Assembly (NCBI RefSeq): GCF_000758685.1
Contig: NZ_CP009286.1
Span: 4,708,501-4,772,500, forward strand
Direction: 5' to 3'
DNA from: Paenibacillus stellifer
GTDB taxonomy: Bacteria; Bacillota; Bacilli; Paenibacillales; Paenibacillaceae
Length of the DNA: 64,000 nt
Under the pieces are notes generated by a model. It did not search any database. It was not told where the DNA came from and saw only the letters and a list, made by a program, of their open reading frames with translations. Positions 8,199 to 18,703 of this stretch are shown here, piece by piece (position 1 is the stretch's first letter; the number at the start of each line of letters is the position of its first letter). A program made the translations under genes and the position numbers.

Positions 8199-9023
8199 TT
8201 GAAACAAGAAATAAGAACGGTAAAATATGATACGGAGCTGAAAGTGGAAGTCTATCATTTTCAAGGAATTATGCAGAAATTCCCCAATCATTTTCATGAG
8301 TATTATGTGATTGGTTTTATTGAAAAAGGTCAGCGGCTTTTGTCTTGCAAGAACAAAGAGTACACCATAGAACCGGGAGATTTATTACTGTTTAATCCGC
8401 GCGATAACCATGCTTGCGAACAAATCGACGGTCAAACACTGGATTATCGCTGCATCAATATCCAACCGGAAATTATGAGCAAGGCAATCTGTGAAATAAC
8501 AGGAAAAGAATATTTACCCTACTTTACGTCACAAGTAGTTTTTCATAGCGATTTGGTTGTTGTGCTTCGGGAATTACATCAAATGCTTATGGAGGAGGAA
8601 AGCGATTTTAGAAAAGAGGAAATCTTTTTTTTCCTTCTGGAGCAGCTGGTAGAAGAATATACGGAGCAGGCCGTACCAGCAGGAAATACAGAGCAAAGCA
8701 TGGAAGCAAGGGCAATCTGTGATTTTTTGGAAAATCACTACATGGAAAACATTACGCTGAACGACCTGTGCAAGCTGACCGGACTAAGCAAATACTATCT
8801 TCTTCGCTCTTTTACCAAGCAGAAGGGAATCTCTCCTTATAGTTATTTAGAAACGATCCGAATTGACAAAGCAAAGAAAATGCTGGAGCAAGGCATTTTG
8901 CCAATAGATGTGGCATTACAGACAGGGTTTACCGACCAGAGCCACTTTTCCAACTTCTTCAAGAAGTTTATAGGGCTAACGCCAAAACAATACATGAACA
9001 TTTTCAAGGATGCTCACAATTGA
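8199..9023 (+). CDS. AraC family transcriptional regulator
   Basis: A 274-residue regulator. The N-terminal ~140 residues form a cupin sensor (FPNHFHEYYVIGFIEKGQRLL, EYTIEPGDLLLFNPRDNHAC). Residues ~175-272 carry the double AraC helix-turn-helix (MENITLNDLCKLTGLSKYYL, LPIDVALQTGFTDQSHFSNF). A TTG at 8199 is preferred because AAGGAGG lies 7 bases upstream; the reading frame is open further upstream. It is markedly AT-richer than its neighbours and just precedes an EamA-type exporter, so the two probably form a transferred regulator-exporter pair. The inducer is unknown. Confidence 0.88.
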   Translation: MKQEIRTVKYDTELKVEVYHFQGIMQKFPNHFHEYYVIGFIEKGQRLLSCKNKEYTIEPGDLLLFNPRDNHACEQIDGQTLDYRCINIQPEIMSKAICEITGKEYLPYFTSQVVFHSDLVVVLRELHQMLMEEESDFRKEEIFFFLLEQLVEEYTEQAVPAGNTEQSMEARAICDFLENHYMENITLNDLCKLTGLSKYYLLRSFTKQKGISPYSYLETIRIDKAKKMLEQGILPIDVALQTGFTDQSHFSNFFKKFIGLTPKQYMNIFKDAHN

Positions 9024-9046
9024 GTCTTTGTATAGAAAGGGTTCTT

Positions 9047-9967
9047 ATGGACAGAAGACAAGAGATTACGGGACATTTATTCGCATTTATTACAATCTTT
9101 ATTTGGGGAACAACATTCATATCAACAAAGATACTTTTGAAAGCCATTTCTCCAACTGAAGTACTGTTTTTAAGATTTACAATCGGTTTCATTGTGCTGC
9201 TTGTGGCTTACCCTCGCAGGCTAAGAGTCAAGAAAAGAAAACAGGAGTTGTATTTTGCTGCGGCTGGTTTATGTGGTGTCACCCTATACTATTTGCTTGA
9301 AAACATCGCCCTGACTTATACCTTTGCATCCAATGTAGGGGTCATTATTTCAATTGCACCGTTTTTTACTGCTATCTTGGCGCATCTGTTTTTAGATGGA
9401 GAAAAATTGAGATTGCAATTTTTTATAGGTTTTGCGGTTGCTGTTATCGGAATTTTTCTTATTAGCTTTAACGGAAGCAGTCATTTGAAATTGAATCCAT
9501 TGGGAGATATACTGGCTGTTTTAGCCGCTGTGATATGGGCCGCCTATTCGGTCCTGACAAAGAAAATCAGCGGTTTTCACTATAACACGATCCAGGCAAC
9601 ACGGAGAATTTTCTTCTATGGATTAATATTCATGATTCCCGCCTTATTCCTCTTTGAGTTTGAACCAAACCTTGATCAATTGATACAGCCGGTCAATCTG
9701 TTTAACATTCTGTTCTTGGGATTGGGAGCATCCGCCCTGTGTTTTGTAACGTGGAACTCTGCGGTTAAACTATTGGGTGCAGTGAAAACCAGCGTTTATA
9801 TTTATATGGTTCCAGTCATAACCGTTGTTACCTCTGTTCTTGTACTTCATGAAACGATTCCCCGTACTTCTGTGTTCGGGATTGTACTTACATTAGCCGG
9901 ACTATTTATTTCAGAGATTAAAACCTCTGCAAAAACAAAAGGAGCTTTAGAGAGTGGGCGATTCTAA
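9047..9967 (+). CDS. EamA/DMT family transporter (RhaT/YdcZ-like drug or metabolite exporter)
   Basis: About 306 residues with ten predicted membrane helices in two EamA repeats. The first repeat begins LFAFITIFIWGTTFISTKIL; the second begins LGDILAVLAAVIWAAYSVLTKK. Both contain the W-(A/G)-x-x-(F/Y)-x-x-x-K family pattern. Members export amino acids, metabolites or drugs through the plasma membrane. The ATG at 9047 is preferred; a TTG at 9020 overlapping the AraC stop codon is the alternative. The gene follows the AraC regulator with almost no gap and shares its low GC content, so it is probably controlled by it. Confidence 0.88.
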   Translation: MDRRQEITGHLFAFITIFIWGTTFISTKILLKAISPTEVLFLRFTIGFIVLLVAYPRRLRVKKRKQELYFAAAGLCGVTLYYLLENIALTYTFASNVGVIISIAPFFTAILAHLFLDGEKLRLQFFIGFAVAVIGIFLISFNGSSHLKLNPLGDILAVLAAVIWAAYSVLTKKISGFHYNTIQATRRIFFYGLIFMIPALFLFEFEPNLDQLIQPVNLFNILFLGLGASALCFVTWNSAVKLLGAVKTSVYIYMVPVITVVTSVLVLHETIPRTSVFGIVLTLAGLFISEIKTSAKTKGALESGRF

Positions 9968-10010
9968 TCTGAATCGTTTTTCACGTACTCAACGGGCTAA
10001 AGCCTGCAAC

Positions 10011-10045
10011 AAAAAGGACCCGGCGCTTATGCCCGATCCTTTTGT
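10011..10045 (-). terminator. Terminator of the GH1 gene
   Basis: Read on the minus strand, AAAAGGATC and GGTCCTTTT bracket a GC-rich loop and end in five T residues, about 15 bases past the GH1 stop codon. It can also end the convergent EamA transcript. Confidence 0.75.
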
Positions 10046-10058
10046 CCATTTTCCCCGC

Positions 10059-11549
<1,491 letters not shown>

Positions 11550-11574
11550 TTAGATCACGGCAAGGAGACAACCC

Positions 11575-12543
11575 ATGTCCACACTCGATCAAATAGCCAA
11601 GCTGTCCGGCTTCTCCAAAGCGACGGTATCCCGGGTGCTCAACGGCTCACGGCATGTAAGTCCGGACACCCGCAAGAAAATACTGGCCATCATGAAGGAA
11701 CAGGACTATGTACCCAACCGGAACGCCATTTCCCTGTCCAAAGGCCGGACCCAGCAGATCGGCATGATTACGATGAATCTGAACGAGCTGATTCTGCATT
11801 TCATGAACGGCTTCGTGGAGAGCGCCGGACGGCACGGGTTCCAGACGATCATTTATACAACCGGAGGAGACAGCCAGAAGGAGCTTCAAGCCCTTGAGGA
11901 TCTCAAGCGAAAAAGAGTAGACGGCCTGCTCATCCTGACCTCCGTCAGCTCCCCGGGCCTTATTGCCTCTTACCGCAAATACGGGCCTATCGTGTCCTGG
12001 CAGCGCATGGACCATCCAGATATCCCGTCGGTCGCCATGAACCAGTTCGAGGGCTATGCCCTCGCCCTTGAACATTTGCTCACGCGAGGATACACCCGCA
12101 TCGCCAATGCGTTCGGCCGTCCCAGCAGCATCAATACGCAGAGCCGGCGGGAGGCGTACGAGCAGGCAATGGCTGCATACAGCCTCCCTGTAGATGAGCA
12201 ATGGTACTATTCTTCCATCTACAGCATCGCGGACGGCGAGCGCGTGCTGCGCTCCCTGATGGAGCAGCAGAACCGTCCCGAGGCGATTCTATGCGCGAAC
12301 GATCTAGTTGCCGCAGGTATAGTAAGCGAAGCTCGCAGACAGGGACTGGGCGTGCCGGAGAATCTGGCGATCGTCGGCTTTGACGATACGGAGCTGGCGA
12401 AGACGATGGGCATCACGACCGTGCGGAACCCGGTTGCCGGCCAGGCGGAGAACGCCTTCAGGCTGCTGGCTCCTGCGCTGCTGGGAAAGGCGCTGGCGCT
12501 TCAGCCCCTGGCATTCAGCCTTGCCATCCGGGAGACGACCTAG
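11575..12543 (+). CDS. LacI family transcriptional regulator
   Basis: A 322-residue regulator. The first ~50 residues form the LacI helix-turn-helix and hinge (TLDQIAKLSGFSKATVSRVL, NGSRHVSPDTRKKI). The rest is a ribose-binding-protein-like sensor domain with the usual marks GLLILTSV, AILCANDLVAAGIVSEARRQ and AIVGFDDTELAKTM. It probably represses the divergent GH1 gene and itself through the palindrome at 11527 and is released by a phosphorylated or free beta-glucoside. The start has AAGGAG about 8 bases upstream. It is followed by a strong terminator. Confidence 0.92.
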   Translation: MSTLDQIAKLSGFSKATVSRVLNGSRHVSPDTRKKILAIMKEQDYVPNRNAISLSKGRTQQIGMITMNLNELILHFMNGFVESAGRHGFQTIIYTTGGDSQKELQALEDLKRKRVDGLLILTSVSSPGLIASYRKYGPIVSWQRMDHPDIPSVAMNQFEGYALALEHLLTRGYTRIANAFGRPSSINTQSRREAYEQAMAAYSLPVDEQWYYSSIYSIADGERVLRSLMEQQNRPEAILCANDLVAAGIVSEARRQGLGVPENLAIVGFDDTELAKTMGITTVRNPVAGQAENAFRLLAPALLGKALALQPLAFSLAIRETT

Positions 12544-12561
12544 TCTAACGGCCTGCCTTTG

Positions 12562-12600
12562 GAACGGTTCTTCTAGTTATATAGAACCGTTCTTTGTTTT
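12562..12600 (+). terminator. Terminator after the LacI regulator
   Basis: A perfect 10-bp stem (GAACGGTTCT with AGAACCGTTC) and an 11-base loop are followed by TTTGTTTTT. Confidence 0.88.
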
Positions 12601-12802
12601 TCGCTAAAAAATGACAATTTTCGTTCCGATAGTAAATCATGAACCGCTGCAAGACTTTGGCTGTACCGGCTTTCATCCTAGTAGAGGCATACGTACCAAT
12701 CGCACTTCCCCCTCCTTCGCCCTCAGCCGCAGCGTTAACATAGATGCTGCCCGCCGCTGTTGTCCCATCCTGATACAAGTTGCATGTACCGTCCCACCCA
12801 TT

Positions 12803-12895
12803 TGTGACAAAGGCAAACTTGCCGAAAGGCAAGGACGCAAAGCCATAGGGCCTTCTTCGTCTCACACGAGCCGAAGGTGGCAGCCGCGCTGCCGG
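12803..12895 (+). ncRNA. Cyclic-di-GMP-I (GEMM) riboswitch
   Basis: The conserved core of the class I cyclic-di-GMP aptamer is present: AAAGGCAAAC, a GAAA tetraloop hairpin (CTTGCC-GAAA-GGCAAG), then GACGCAAAGCC and the pairing GGCCTT. It continues into a second stem (CTTC...GAAG) and a GC hairpin (GGCAGC...GCTGCC). It is in the leader of the secreted glycosidase that starts at 13100. The aptamer would couple that enzyme to cyclic-di-GMP levels. Confidence 0.85.
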
Positions 12896-12910
12896 AAAAA
12901 AGAAATGCGA

Positions 12911-12970
12911 GAAGCTGCGCCCGCCTCAGGGCGCGGTTCCCGGACATTTCGGGGGAAGAGCTTTTTTGAA
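12911..12970 (+). terminator. Possible riboswitch expression platform (terminator-like)
   Basis: About 15 bases after the aptamer, two GC-rich hairpins (GCGCCC with GGGCGC; TTCCC with GGGAA) are enclosed by AAGCT and AGCTT and followed by TTTTTT. It is 130 bases before the start codon and could be the terminator switched by ligand binding. Confidence 0.5.
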
Positions 12971-13099
12971 CGAATCCGCTATTTGAATATTGCCACCGTT
13001 TGTGAAAGTCATTCCTCCTCCGCCCGTACCGGGCGCCGCGACGCTTACCCGAGCGAAGCGGCGGCGTACAAGGGTATCCAGAACCGGAGGAGAATTAGC

Positions 13100-16000
13100 A
13101 TGAGAAATCCGCATCCGCATCAAGATCAGTCCGTCCCCGCTGCATCCGCAGCAACCGCCACGACCACAACCGCGCGTCGGCGCCGTCTCTTGACCAAGGG
13201 TATCGCCCTGCTGACGGCGCTTGCTCTTGTGTTGGGCGTCCCATCCCTCCCGCAGCACACCGTGTTCGCCGAGCGGCAGAGCGCCGTTTCCGCCACAAGC
13301 ACCGGCAACGGCATCGGCTACATTGATAACGGGGAGACCGCAGTCACCGGAGCGACCGGAACAGACGGGGAACCCGCTGTTACCGGGGAGACCGCCGTTA
13401 CCGGGAAGATTGGAGACAGCGCCGTTACCCAAAGCGTGTACGCCGCTTCGGCGGACAGCCTAGCCGTCCAGCCGGAGGGGCCGCTCTGGACCATCGGCGC
13501 CCATGACGGCAGCTCCGCTGAATTTTCCGATTATCGCGCCATGACCGGCAGCTACTCCGCCTATTTGCCTGACGGAAGCGCGCCTAACGACTGGAAGACC
13601 TTCCCCAAAGGCATGAAAGCCAGCGTGAACAAGACGCTCTCCATCAGCTACTCGCTGGAAGCCCTACCCGCTTACGGAGCGGAATTCGACGTTCATATTC
13701 TGAACGCCTATATTTCTGTGCCCCAAATGGCCGTCTACTCGAACGGCCGTCTCGCGGGCCTGCTGCAAATTGCCGGAACCTCGGGCAGCGGAGCCGCCTA
13801 TCCCTTCCGCGAGCTGTACCGGCTCTATATCCCTAAAGAGCTGCTGAAGGCCGGCGTCAATGAGCTGAAGCTCGAGGTATACGCCGGCTCCTACGCGACC
13901 ACGGCAGGCGACGCCAATCTGTGGTACGAGTGGGATGAGCTGTCCTTGACCGCACTCGCCGCCCCGGCGGACGAGCCAATCCACGGGCGCTACATCCATC
14001 TGGGGACTGCCATCGCGAACGGCTTCGTTATCGATGACAATGTGACCCGGCTGCTGCCGGACCTGACCCGCTGGCTCGGCATCGCCTACAGCGGCAACAT
14101 GCTGCGCACCGGCTTCTGGTCGGACACCAAGAGCACCTGGCAGAACGGCATCGTCTCCTACTTGCAGACGATGAAAGATCTGAACCTGCAGCCGATGGTC
14201 GGTATTTTCGGCTCCGATTTCATGAACAGTCCGGACATGCTCGCCGGTCATATGACAGACAGCATGAAGACCTATTACCGCCAGTTCATGGCCTCGTACG
14301 GCTCATACTTCTCCTATCTCGAAATGGACAACGAACCGGGTGTATTCAGCCACAATCAGGCTTCGATTGTGGAGCTGGCCCAGTTCCTGCAATCCGAGAA
14401 GGCGAGCACGCCCTGGCTGAAGATCGTCGCCCCGGGCTGGGCCTACTGGCCGACCAAAGGCACGCCCTACGGATGGGAACGCGATCCCGCGCAGCGGAAG
14501 CCGATCGAGGCGCTGTCCGATCTGACGAATGGACACAGCTATTCGCTGTCCGGCCTGGCCCAGGCCCGGGGCGGTGCGCTGAATGAGAATCTGCTCAGCT
14601 ATGACGGAGGCACCGATGACGGCCTGCCCAAGGAAATGGTTATGACCGAGAGCGGAGCGAATGATCTGCACACCGACCAGAGCAAATTCGGGGCATCGGC
14701 CTATAAATACGCAGCCGTCTTCGACCGGGAGATGCGCGCGGACATCGGCTACGCCGACCATATCATGCAGCATACCGCCTTCGACTCATCTTATCCGAAC
14801 TATGCACTGCTTCTTCGTCCGGCGAACTGGAGCACGCATAAAGCCGCCGACACAATGGCCTGGGCGGCCAATTCCGCCGAAGGCGGCGAGACCCGGCTGC
14901 GCACGTTCCGCCGCCTGGCCGCGGCCTATGCCACGCACGGCTCGCCGCTGCCGTACTCGTTCCTTGGCGGCGACGATTCCGCCGGCCGCAAGATCTATGT
15001 CCGCGCCGTCGACACGGCCGGACTCGGAACGTCGGCCGTAGGAGCCTCGGCCGACAAGCAGATCGTCAGCGTCGTGAGCTTCGGGCCTGCCGGTACGCCG
15101 GCGCGGCATGTGAGCGTGCGCGTGACGCTGCCGGAGAGCGGCACGTACCGGGCTCTGCAGTACCGGGACGGCCAGACGCTTGACGCGGCTTACTCTGTCA
15201 GCGACCTGGCCGCGTCCCCTTATCTCGATCTCGACCTGACCGTGGCGGCCGGTGAAGCCGTTCAGCTGTACCTGACTAAGGAGGAGACGCAGGCTCCGCA
15301 GAAGCCGGTTCTCGTGAAGGCCGAGATGGCGACCTGGAACACCGCAGTCATCGGCTGGAACGAATCGTCGGACAACGCGGAGACGACCTCGTACCGGGTA
15401 TATCGGGACGGTGAAGAAATCGCCGTACTGCCTTCTTCGCTGACCAGCTACACCGATACGACGATCAGCTATGACCGGACTTATTCGTATACCGTCAAGG
15501 CAGGCGACGATTCCGGCAATCTCTCGCCAGCGAGCGATCCGCTGCAGCTCACCGTGCCGGACATGCCGGTTACGCCGGGCGGACCGCTCTATGAGACAGA
15601 GAAAGCTCAGCTTGGCGGCATCGCCAAAACGACGCCGGACTCCTACGCCTCAGGTGGCGCCTATGTCCGGGACATGCATGCCAGCGGCTCCAGCGTCAGC
15701 GTCATCAACATTATGCCGGGCGCCGGGAGCTACACCCTGCGCGTCGGCTACGCCACCTCGGCGGATGCCACGCTGAATCTGTATGTGAACGGCCAAATGA
15801 TCCGGAAGCTGACGTTCGTCTCGACCGGCAAAGCCTCAGGAGCTGGCGCCTACAAGAGCATCTCGACCGACATTGCGCTTGCAGACGGCCCGAACACCGT
15901 CATACTGCGGCATGACGGCGGCAATACCGGCGGCGTCAATCTCGACTTTATGGAGATCACACCTACACAGACCTCACAGACAGACCCGGGCTGGAACGAT

Positions 16001-16363
16001 TATGCCTTCAACGACATCGGAATCTACTACTCGCCCGGCATCACTACCAATGACAACGGCAGCTGGAACGAGACCGAATCGCCATCCGAGACCGCTACCT
16101 TCACCTTCACGGGAACGGGCGTCCGCTGGCTGGCCAATGTCCAGAGCAACATGGGCTTGGCGAGCGTGTACATTGACGATATTCTTCAAGAGACGGTCGA
16201 TCTTACCGCCGCCAATCTCGAAGGCTACAACAAGGTCGTATTTGAGAAAACGGGCCTGGCGGATGGCAGCCACACCCTCAAAATCGTCACCCTGAACGGC
16301 AAAATCACCTTCAATAAATACAGCATCAACGGCCCGGAGCAGAGTCTGCAACAGGCGGAATAG
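13100..16363 (+). CDS. Secreted multidomain glycosidase: TIM-barrel, Fn3, CBM35-like and C-terminal beta module
   Basis: A 1087-residue exported protein. A signal peptide with an Arg-rich n-region (ARRRRLLTKG) and hydrophobic core ends at about residue 55 (HTVFAE). A Thr/Gly-rich stretch and a jelly-roll-like domain precede a clan-A-type barrel (~300-620), with probable acid/base Glu in YLEMDNEPGV (~412) and nucleophile Glu in VMTESGAND (~517). Next come an Fn3 domain (~735-825), a CBM35-like module (YETEKAQLGG...ILRHDGG) and a last galactose-binding-like beta domain. The start at 13100 has GGAGGAG 7 bases upstream; the frame is open far upstream but that part is the riboswitch leader. The substrate is unknown, likely a plant or microbial polysaccharide. 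The upstream riboswitch implies control by cyclic-di-GMP. Confidence 0.85.
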   Translation: MRNPHPHQDQSVPAASAATATTTTARRRRLLTKGIALLTALALVLGVPSLPQHTVFAERQSAVSATSTGNGIGYIDNGETAVTGATGTDGEPAVTGETAVTGKIGDSAVTQSVYAASADSLAVQPEGPLWTIGAHDGSSAEFSDYRAMTGSYSAYLPDGSAPNDWKTFPKGMKASVNKTLSISYSLEALPAYGAEFDVHILNAYISVPQMAVYSNGRLAGLLQIAGTSGSGAAYPFRELYRLYIPKELLKAGVNELKLEVYAGSYATTAGDANLWYEWDELSLTALAAPADEPIHGRYIHLGTAIANGFVIDDNVTRLLPDLTRWLGIAYSGNMLRTGFWSDTKSTWQNGIVSYLQTMKDLNLQPMVGIFGSDFMNSPDMLAGHMTDSMKTYYRQFMASYGSYFSYLEMDNEPGVFSHNQASIVELAQFLQSEKASTPWLKIVAPGWAYWPTKGTPYGWERDPAQRKPIEALSDLTNGHSYSLSGLAQARGGALNENLLSYDGGTDDGLPKEMVMTESGANDLHTDQSKFGASAYKYAAVFDREMRADIGYADHIMQHTAFDSSYPNYALLLRPANWSTHKAADTMAWAANSAEGGETRLRTFRRLAAAYATHGSPLPYSFLGGDDSAGRKIYVRAVDTAGLGTSAVGASADKQIVSVVSFGPAGTPARHVSVRVTLPESGTYRALQYRDGQTLDAAYSVSDLAASPYLDLDLTVAAGEAVQLYLTKEETQAPQKPVLVKAEMATWNTAVIGWNESSDNAETTSYRVYRDGEEIAVLPSSLTSYTDTTISYDRTYSYTVKAGDDSGNLSPASDPLQLTVPDMPVTPGGPLYETEKAQLGGIAKTTPDSYASGGAYVRDMHASGSSVSVINIMPGAGSYTLRVGYATSADATLNLYVNGQMIRKLTFVSTGKASGAGAYKSISTDIALADGPNTVILRHDGGNTGGVNLDFMEITPTQTSQTDPGWNDYAFNDIGIYYSPGITTNDNGSWNETESPSETATFTFTGTGVRWLANVQSNMGLASVYIDDILQETVDLTAANLEGYNKVVFEKTGLADGSHTLKIVTLNGKITFNKYSINGPEQSLQQAE

Positions 16364-16409
16364 CACAGCGCCGCAATCCGCTTCTTAACATTTGGGTTTA
16401 TGAATGGCA

Positions 16410-16447
16410 GCAGCCCCAGAGCCGGTACTTACCGGAGCTGGGGCTGC
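16410..16447. terminator. Inverted repeat downstream of the glycosidase
   Basis: A 10-bp stem (GCAGCCCCAG with CTGGGGCTGC) with an inner CCGG pairing lies 47 bases after the stop codon. There is no T run, so a factor-assisted terminator or an mRNA-stabilising hairpin are both possible. Confidence 0.45.
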
Positions 16448-16639
16448 GCTTGTAGCGATTGATATGCGGCTTTCATGCCGCGCTGCAGGAGGGTAAACGA
16501 CTGGTGAGATTGCCGCAGCACATTCTGTTATTTGACAATGAGAGACCAGCCAAGAACCTTCTTGACCGGCCTCTTCATCAACGTGTAATTCCATACAATA
16601 TGCATAATTTGAAACAATGGACGTCCTTAAATTGGAAAA

Positions 16640-18703
16640 TTAACCTGAGCTTTCGTCCCTCGTCTCTTCCCCGTGCCACAGCTTCCGGAAGCTTTCGCTG
16701 CTGTCCAGCAGCTCCTCCGCCGTTCCCTGCGCTTCGATCTCTCCATCCGCCAGCACGATCACATGGTCCGCCCGGTTGAATGCCGCCTTGCGGTGGGAGA
16801 CGACGAGGCAGGCCGTGTTGCCCCGGATGAGGGATAATCTCTCCCACAGCCGCCGCTCCGTCTCGACATCCAGCGCGCTGGACAGATCGTCGAACACGTA
16901 CAGCTGCGCCTCGCGCACCAGCATCCGGGCGGCAGCCGTCCGCTGGGCCTGGCCGCCGGACAGCTTCACGCCGCGCGGTCCGACCATGGTATCGAGGCCG
17001 TTCTGCAGATGCGGAACGTCCTCCTCCATCACGGCGGCGTGAATCACCTGCGTGAGGCGCCCCGGCTGCTCGGGATTCCCGAGCAGGATGTTGTTCCGCA
17101 GCGTGTCGCTGTACAGCCGCGGAATCTGCGCGGTGTAGGCGCTCTGCGGCGGAACGAAGAAATCGGCGGGGCTGTCTACCCGCCGGCCGTTCCAGCGGAT
17201 GTCGCCTGCATCCGCCGTGAGAAGACCGAGCAGCGTCCGCACGAGCGTCGTCTTGCCGCTGCCGATCATCCCGGTGATGACCGTGAAGGAGCCGCGGCGG
17301 AGGTCCAGGTCGATGTTCCGGATGCCCCGTCCGGTTTCGGGATAGCGGTATGTCAGTCCGCGGACGGACAGCTCCGTAAGCGGCGGGGCTTGCGCAGGGA
17401 GCGCCTCGGCCGGACTGGCGGCGGGATGCTCACCGCCGCCAGGTCCTCCCGCGACGGTTCTCTGCGGCGGGAACTCGTCGTCTCCATCCGGATCGCTTAC
17501 ATTTGCAGATCCGCGTTCGCCGCCCCCGGAATCGCCGACTACATAGGCGGTTTCGACCGGACCGCCTCCTCCTCTCTGGCCGCCTACATAGGCAGTCTCG
17601 ACCGAACTGCCACCGTCTCTCTGGCCGCTTACATAGGCGGTCTCGACCGGACCGCCTCTTGCTGGCCGGCCCCCTCCGCCCTCGCTTTCGCGGCTGCGGG
17701 CTTTGCGCTTCCGTTCGATGCCGATTTCATTCGGCTCTGTCAGCAGCGTCGCCGGCGCGCCCTGAAGCATATTCTTGATCCGCTCGAAGCTGACGCCGAG
17801 CTGTTTATAGTAGGTCATGAAATTGCCTACATTGGAAATCAGCGTCGTTACGAAGGTCAAATAGTAGACGAACAGCGACAGATCGCCGACCGTGAAGCCG
17901 CCGCTGCGCATTTTGTACCCGGCCAGCACGAGAATAAGGCCGGTTCCCAGGTTGACGGAGTTCGTGAAAATCGACGACAGCGTCTCCGTCAGCAGCTTGT
18001 CCTTGACCATCGATTGGCGGCGCCGCTCGCTGAGGGAGACGAAGCGCTCCACGATCCGCTTCTCGGCGCCCGCCACCTGAATGGCCTGCACATTGGCGAA
18101 CATCTCGCTGATCGCTCCCGTTACCTTGGCCGTCGATTCACGGCTGGCCGCCCGGTATTTCTGGATACGGGCGGTGGCGATTTGCGCGGCGGTAACAACC
18201 AGGATCAGCGGAACGAATACGAGCACGGTCAGCTGCAGATCGATCGAGACGAGAATCCAGCTCGCAGCGATGACGAAGCCGACGAGACCGAGTGTGTCAA
18301 CAGACCAGCTGGTCGCTTCCTCCGCCTGCTCCACATCGTCCCGGAAATTGCTGATCGCCTCGCCCGGCGAACACGGAATGGCTCTGGCGCCCGGCTCCTT
18401 CAGCACATGGCCCAGCATGTTCCGTCGCAACAATGTCGTGACCCGGTAGCGGAAATTCACGTCGGTCATGAATCCGGCGTAGATCAGCGCGATCCGTCCG
18501 AGCGCGGCAGCGACAAGCAGCGCGGCGATGCCCCATACCCCATAAGGGAAGGAGTACGTCCCTTCCAGGTGATCGAAGAACGCCTTCGTCAGCAATCCGG
18601 GCACGAGCGGAGCCATATGAATCAGCGACCAGGCGAGCAGATTCAGCAAATATAGGCCTGGTCTGTACAGAATTATCCGCCAGAAGAAATGTCTTGTCTT
18701 CAT
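16640..18703 (-). CDS. ABC exporter half-transporter with degenerate catalytic site and repeat-bearing linker
   Basis: A 687-residue type IV ABC exporter subunit: six membrane helices (~10-300) and an ATPase domain (~445-680). Walker A is GMIGSGKTT and the signature is LSGGQAQR. After Walker B (LYVFDD) an Asp replaces the catalytic Glu, the usual mark of the degenerate site in heterodimeric exporters. Between membrane and ATPase domains is a ~100-residue Gly-rich insert with three copies of a unit like VETAYVGGQRGGG, absent from normal family members. The start overlaps the stop of the partner gene by ATGA, so the two are translationally coupled. The pair probably exports a drug, lipid or peptide. 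Confidence 0.88.
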   Translation of the reverse strand: MKTRHFFWRIILYRPGLYLLNLLAWSLIHMAPLVPGLLTKAFFDHLEGTYSFPYGVWGIAALLVAAALGRIALIYAGFMTDVNFRYRVTTLLRRNMLGHVLKEPGARAIPCSPGEAISNFRDDVEQAEEATSWSVDTLGLVGFVIAASWILVSIDLQLTVLVFVPLILVVTAAQIATARIQKYRAASRESTAKVTGAISEMFANVQAIQVAGAEKRIVERFVSLSERRRQSMVKDKLLTETLSSIFTNSVNLGTGLILVLAGYKMRSGGFTVGDLSLFVYYLTFVTTLISNVGNFMTYYKQLGVSFERIKNMLQGAPATLLTEPNEIGIERKRKARSRESEGGGGRPARGGPVETAYVSGQRDGGSSVETAYVGGQRGGGGPVETAYVVGDSGGGERGSANVSDPDGDDEFPPQRTVAGGPGGGEHPAASPAEALPAQAPPLTELSVRGLTYRYPETGRGIRNIDLDLRRGSFTVITGMIGSGKTTLVRTLLGLLTADAGDIRWNGRRVDSPADFFVPPQSAYTAQIPRLYSDTLRNNILLGNPEQPGRLTQVIHAAVMEEDVPHLQNGLDTMVGPRGVKLSGGQAQRTAAARMLVREAQLYVFDDLSSALDVETERRLWERLSLIRGNTACLVVSHRKAAFNRADHVIVLADGEIEAQGTAEELLDSSESFRKLWHGEETRDESSG
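17490..17680 (-). repeat. Three in-frame ~60-bp repeats in the ABC exporter linker
   Basis: Three imperfect direct copies, each containing CTACATAGGCGGT(T/C)TCGACC on the plus strand, encode the VETAYV...GQRGGG units of the linker. All lengths keep the frame. Confidence 0.75.

Noticed and set aside
12611..13099. In-frame upstream extension of the large glycosidase
   Set aside because: It would place the signal peptide inside the protein and overlaps the cyclic-di-GMP riboswitch; a strong ribosome site precedes ATG 13100.
17009..18655. Plus-strand frame of 548 codons
   Set aside because: Entirely antisense to the ABC exporter gene with clear ATPase motifs.
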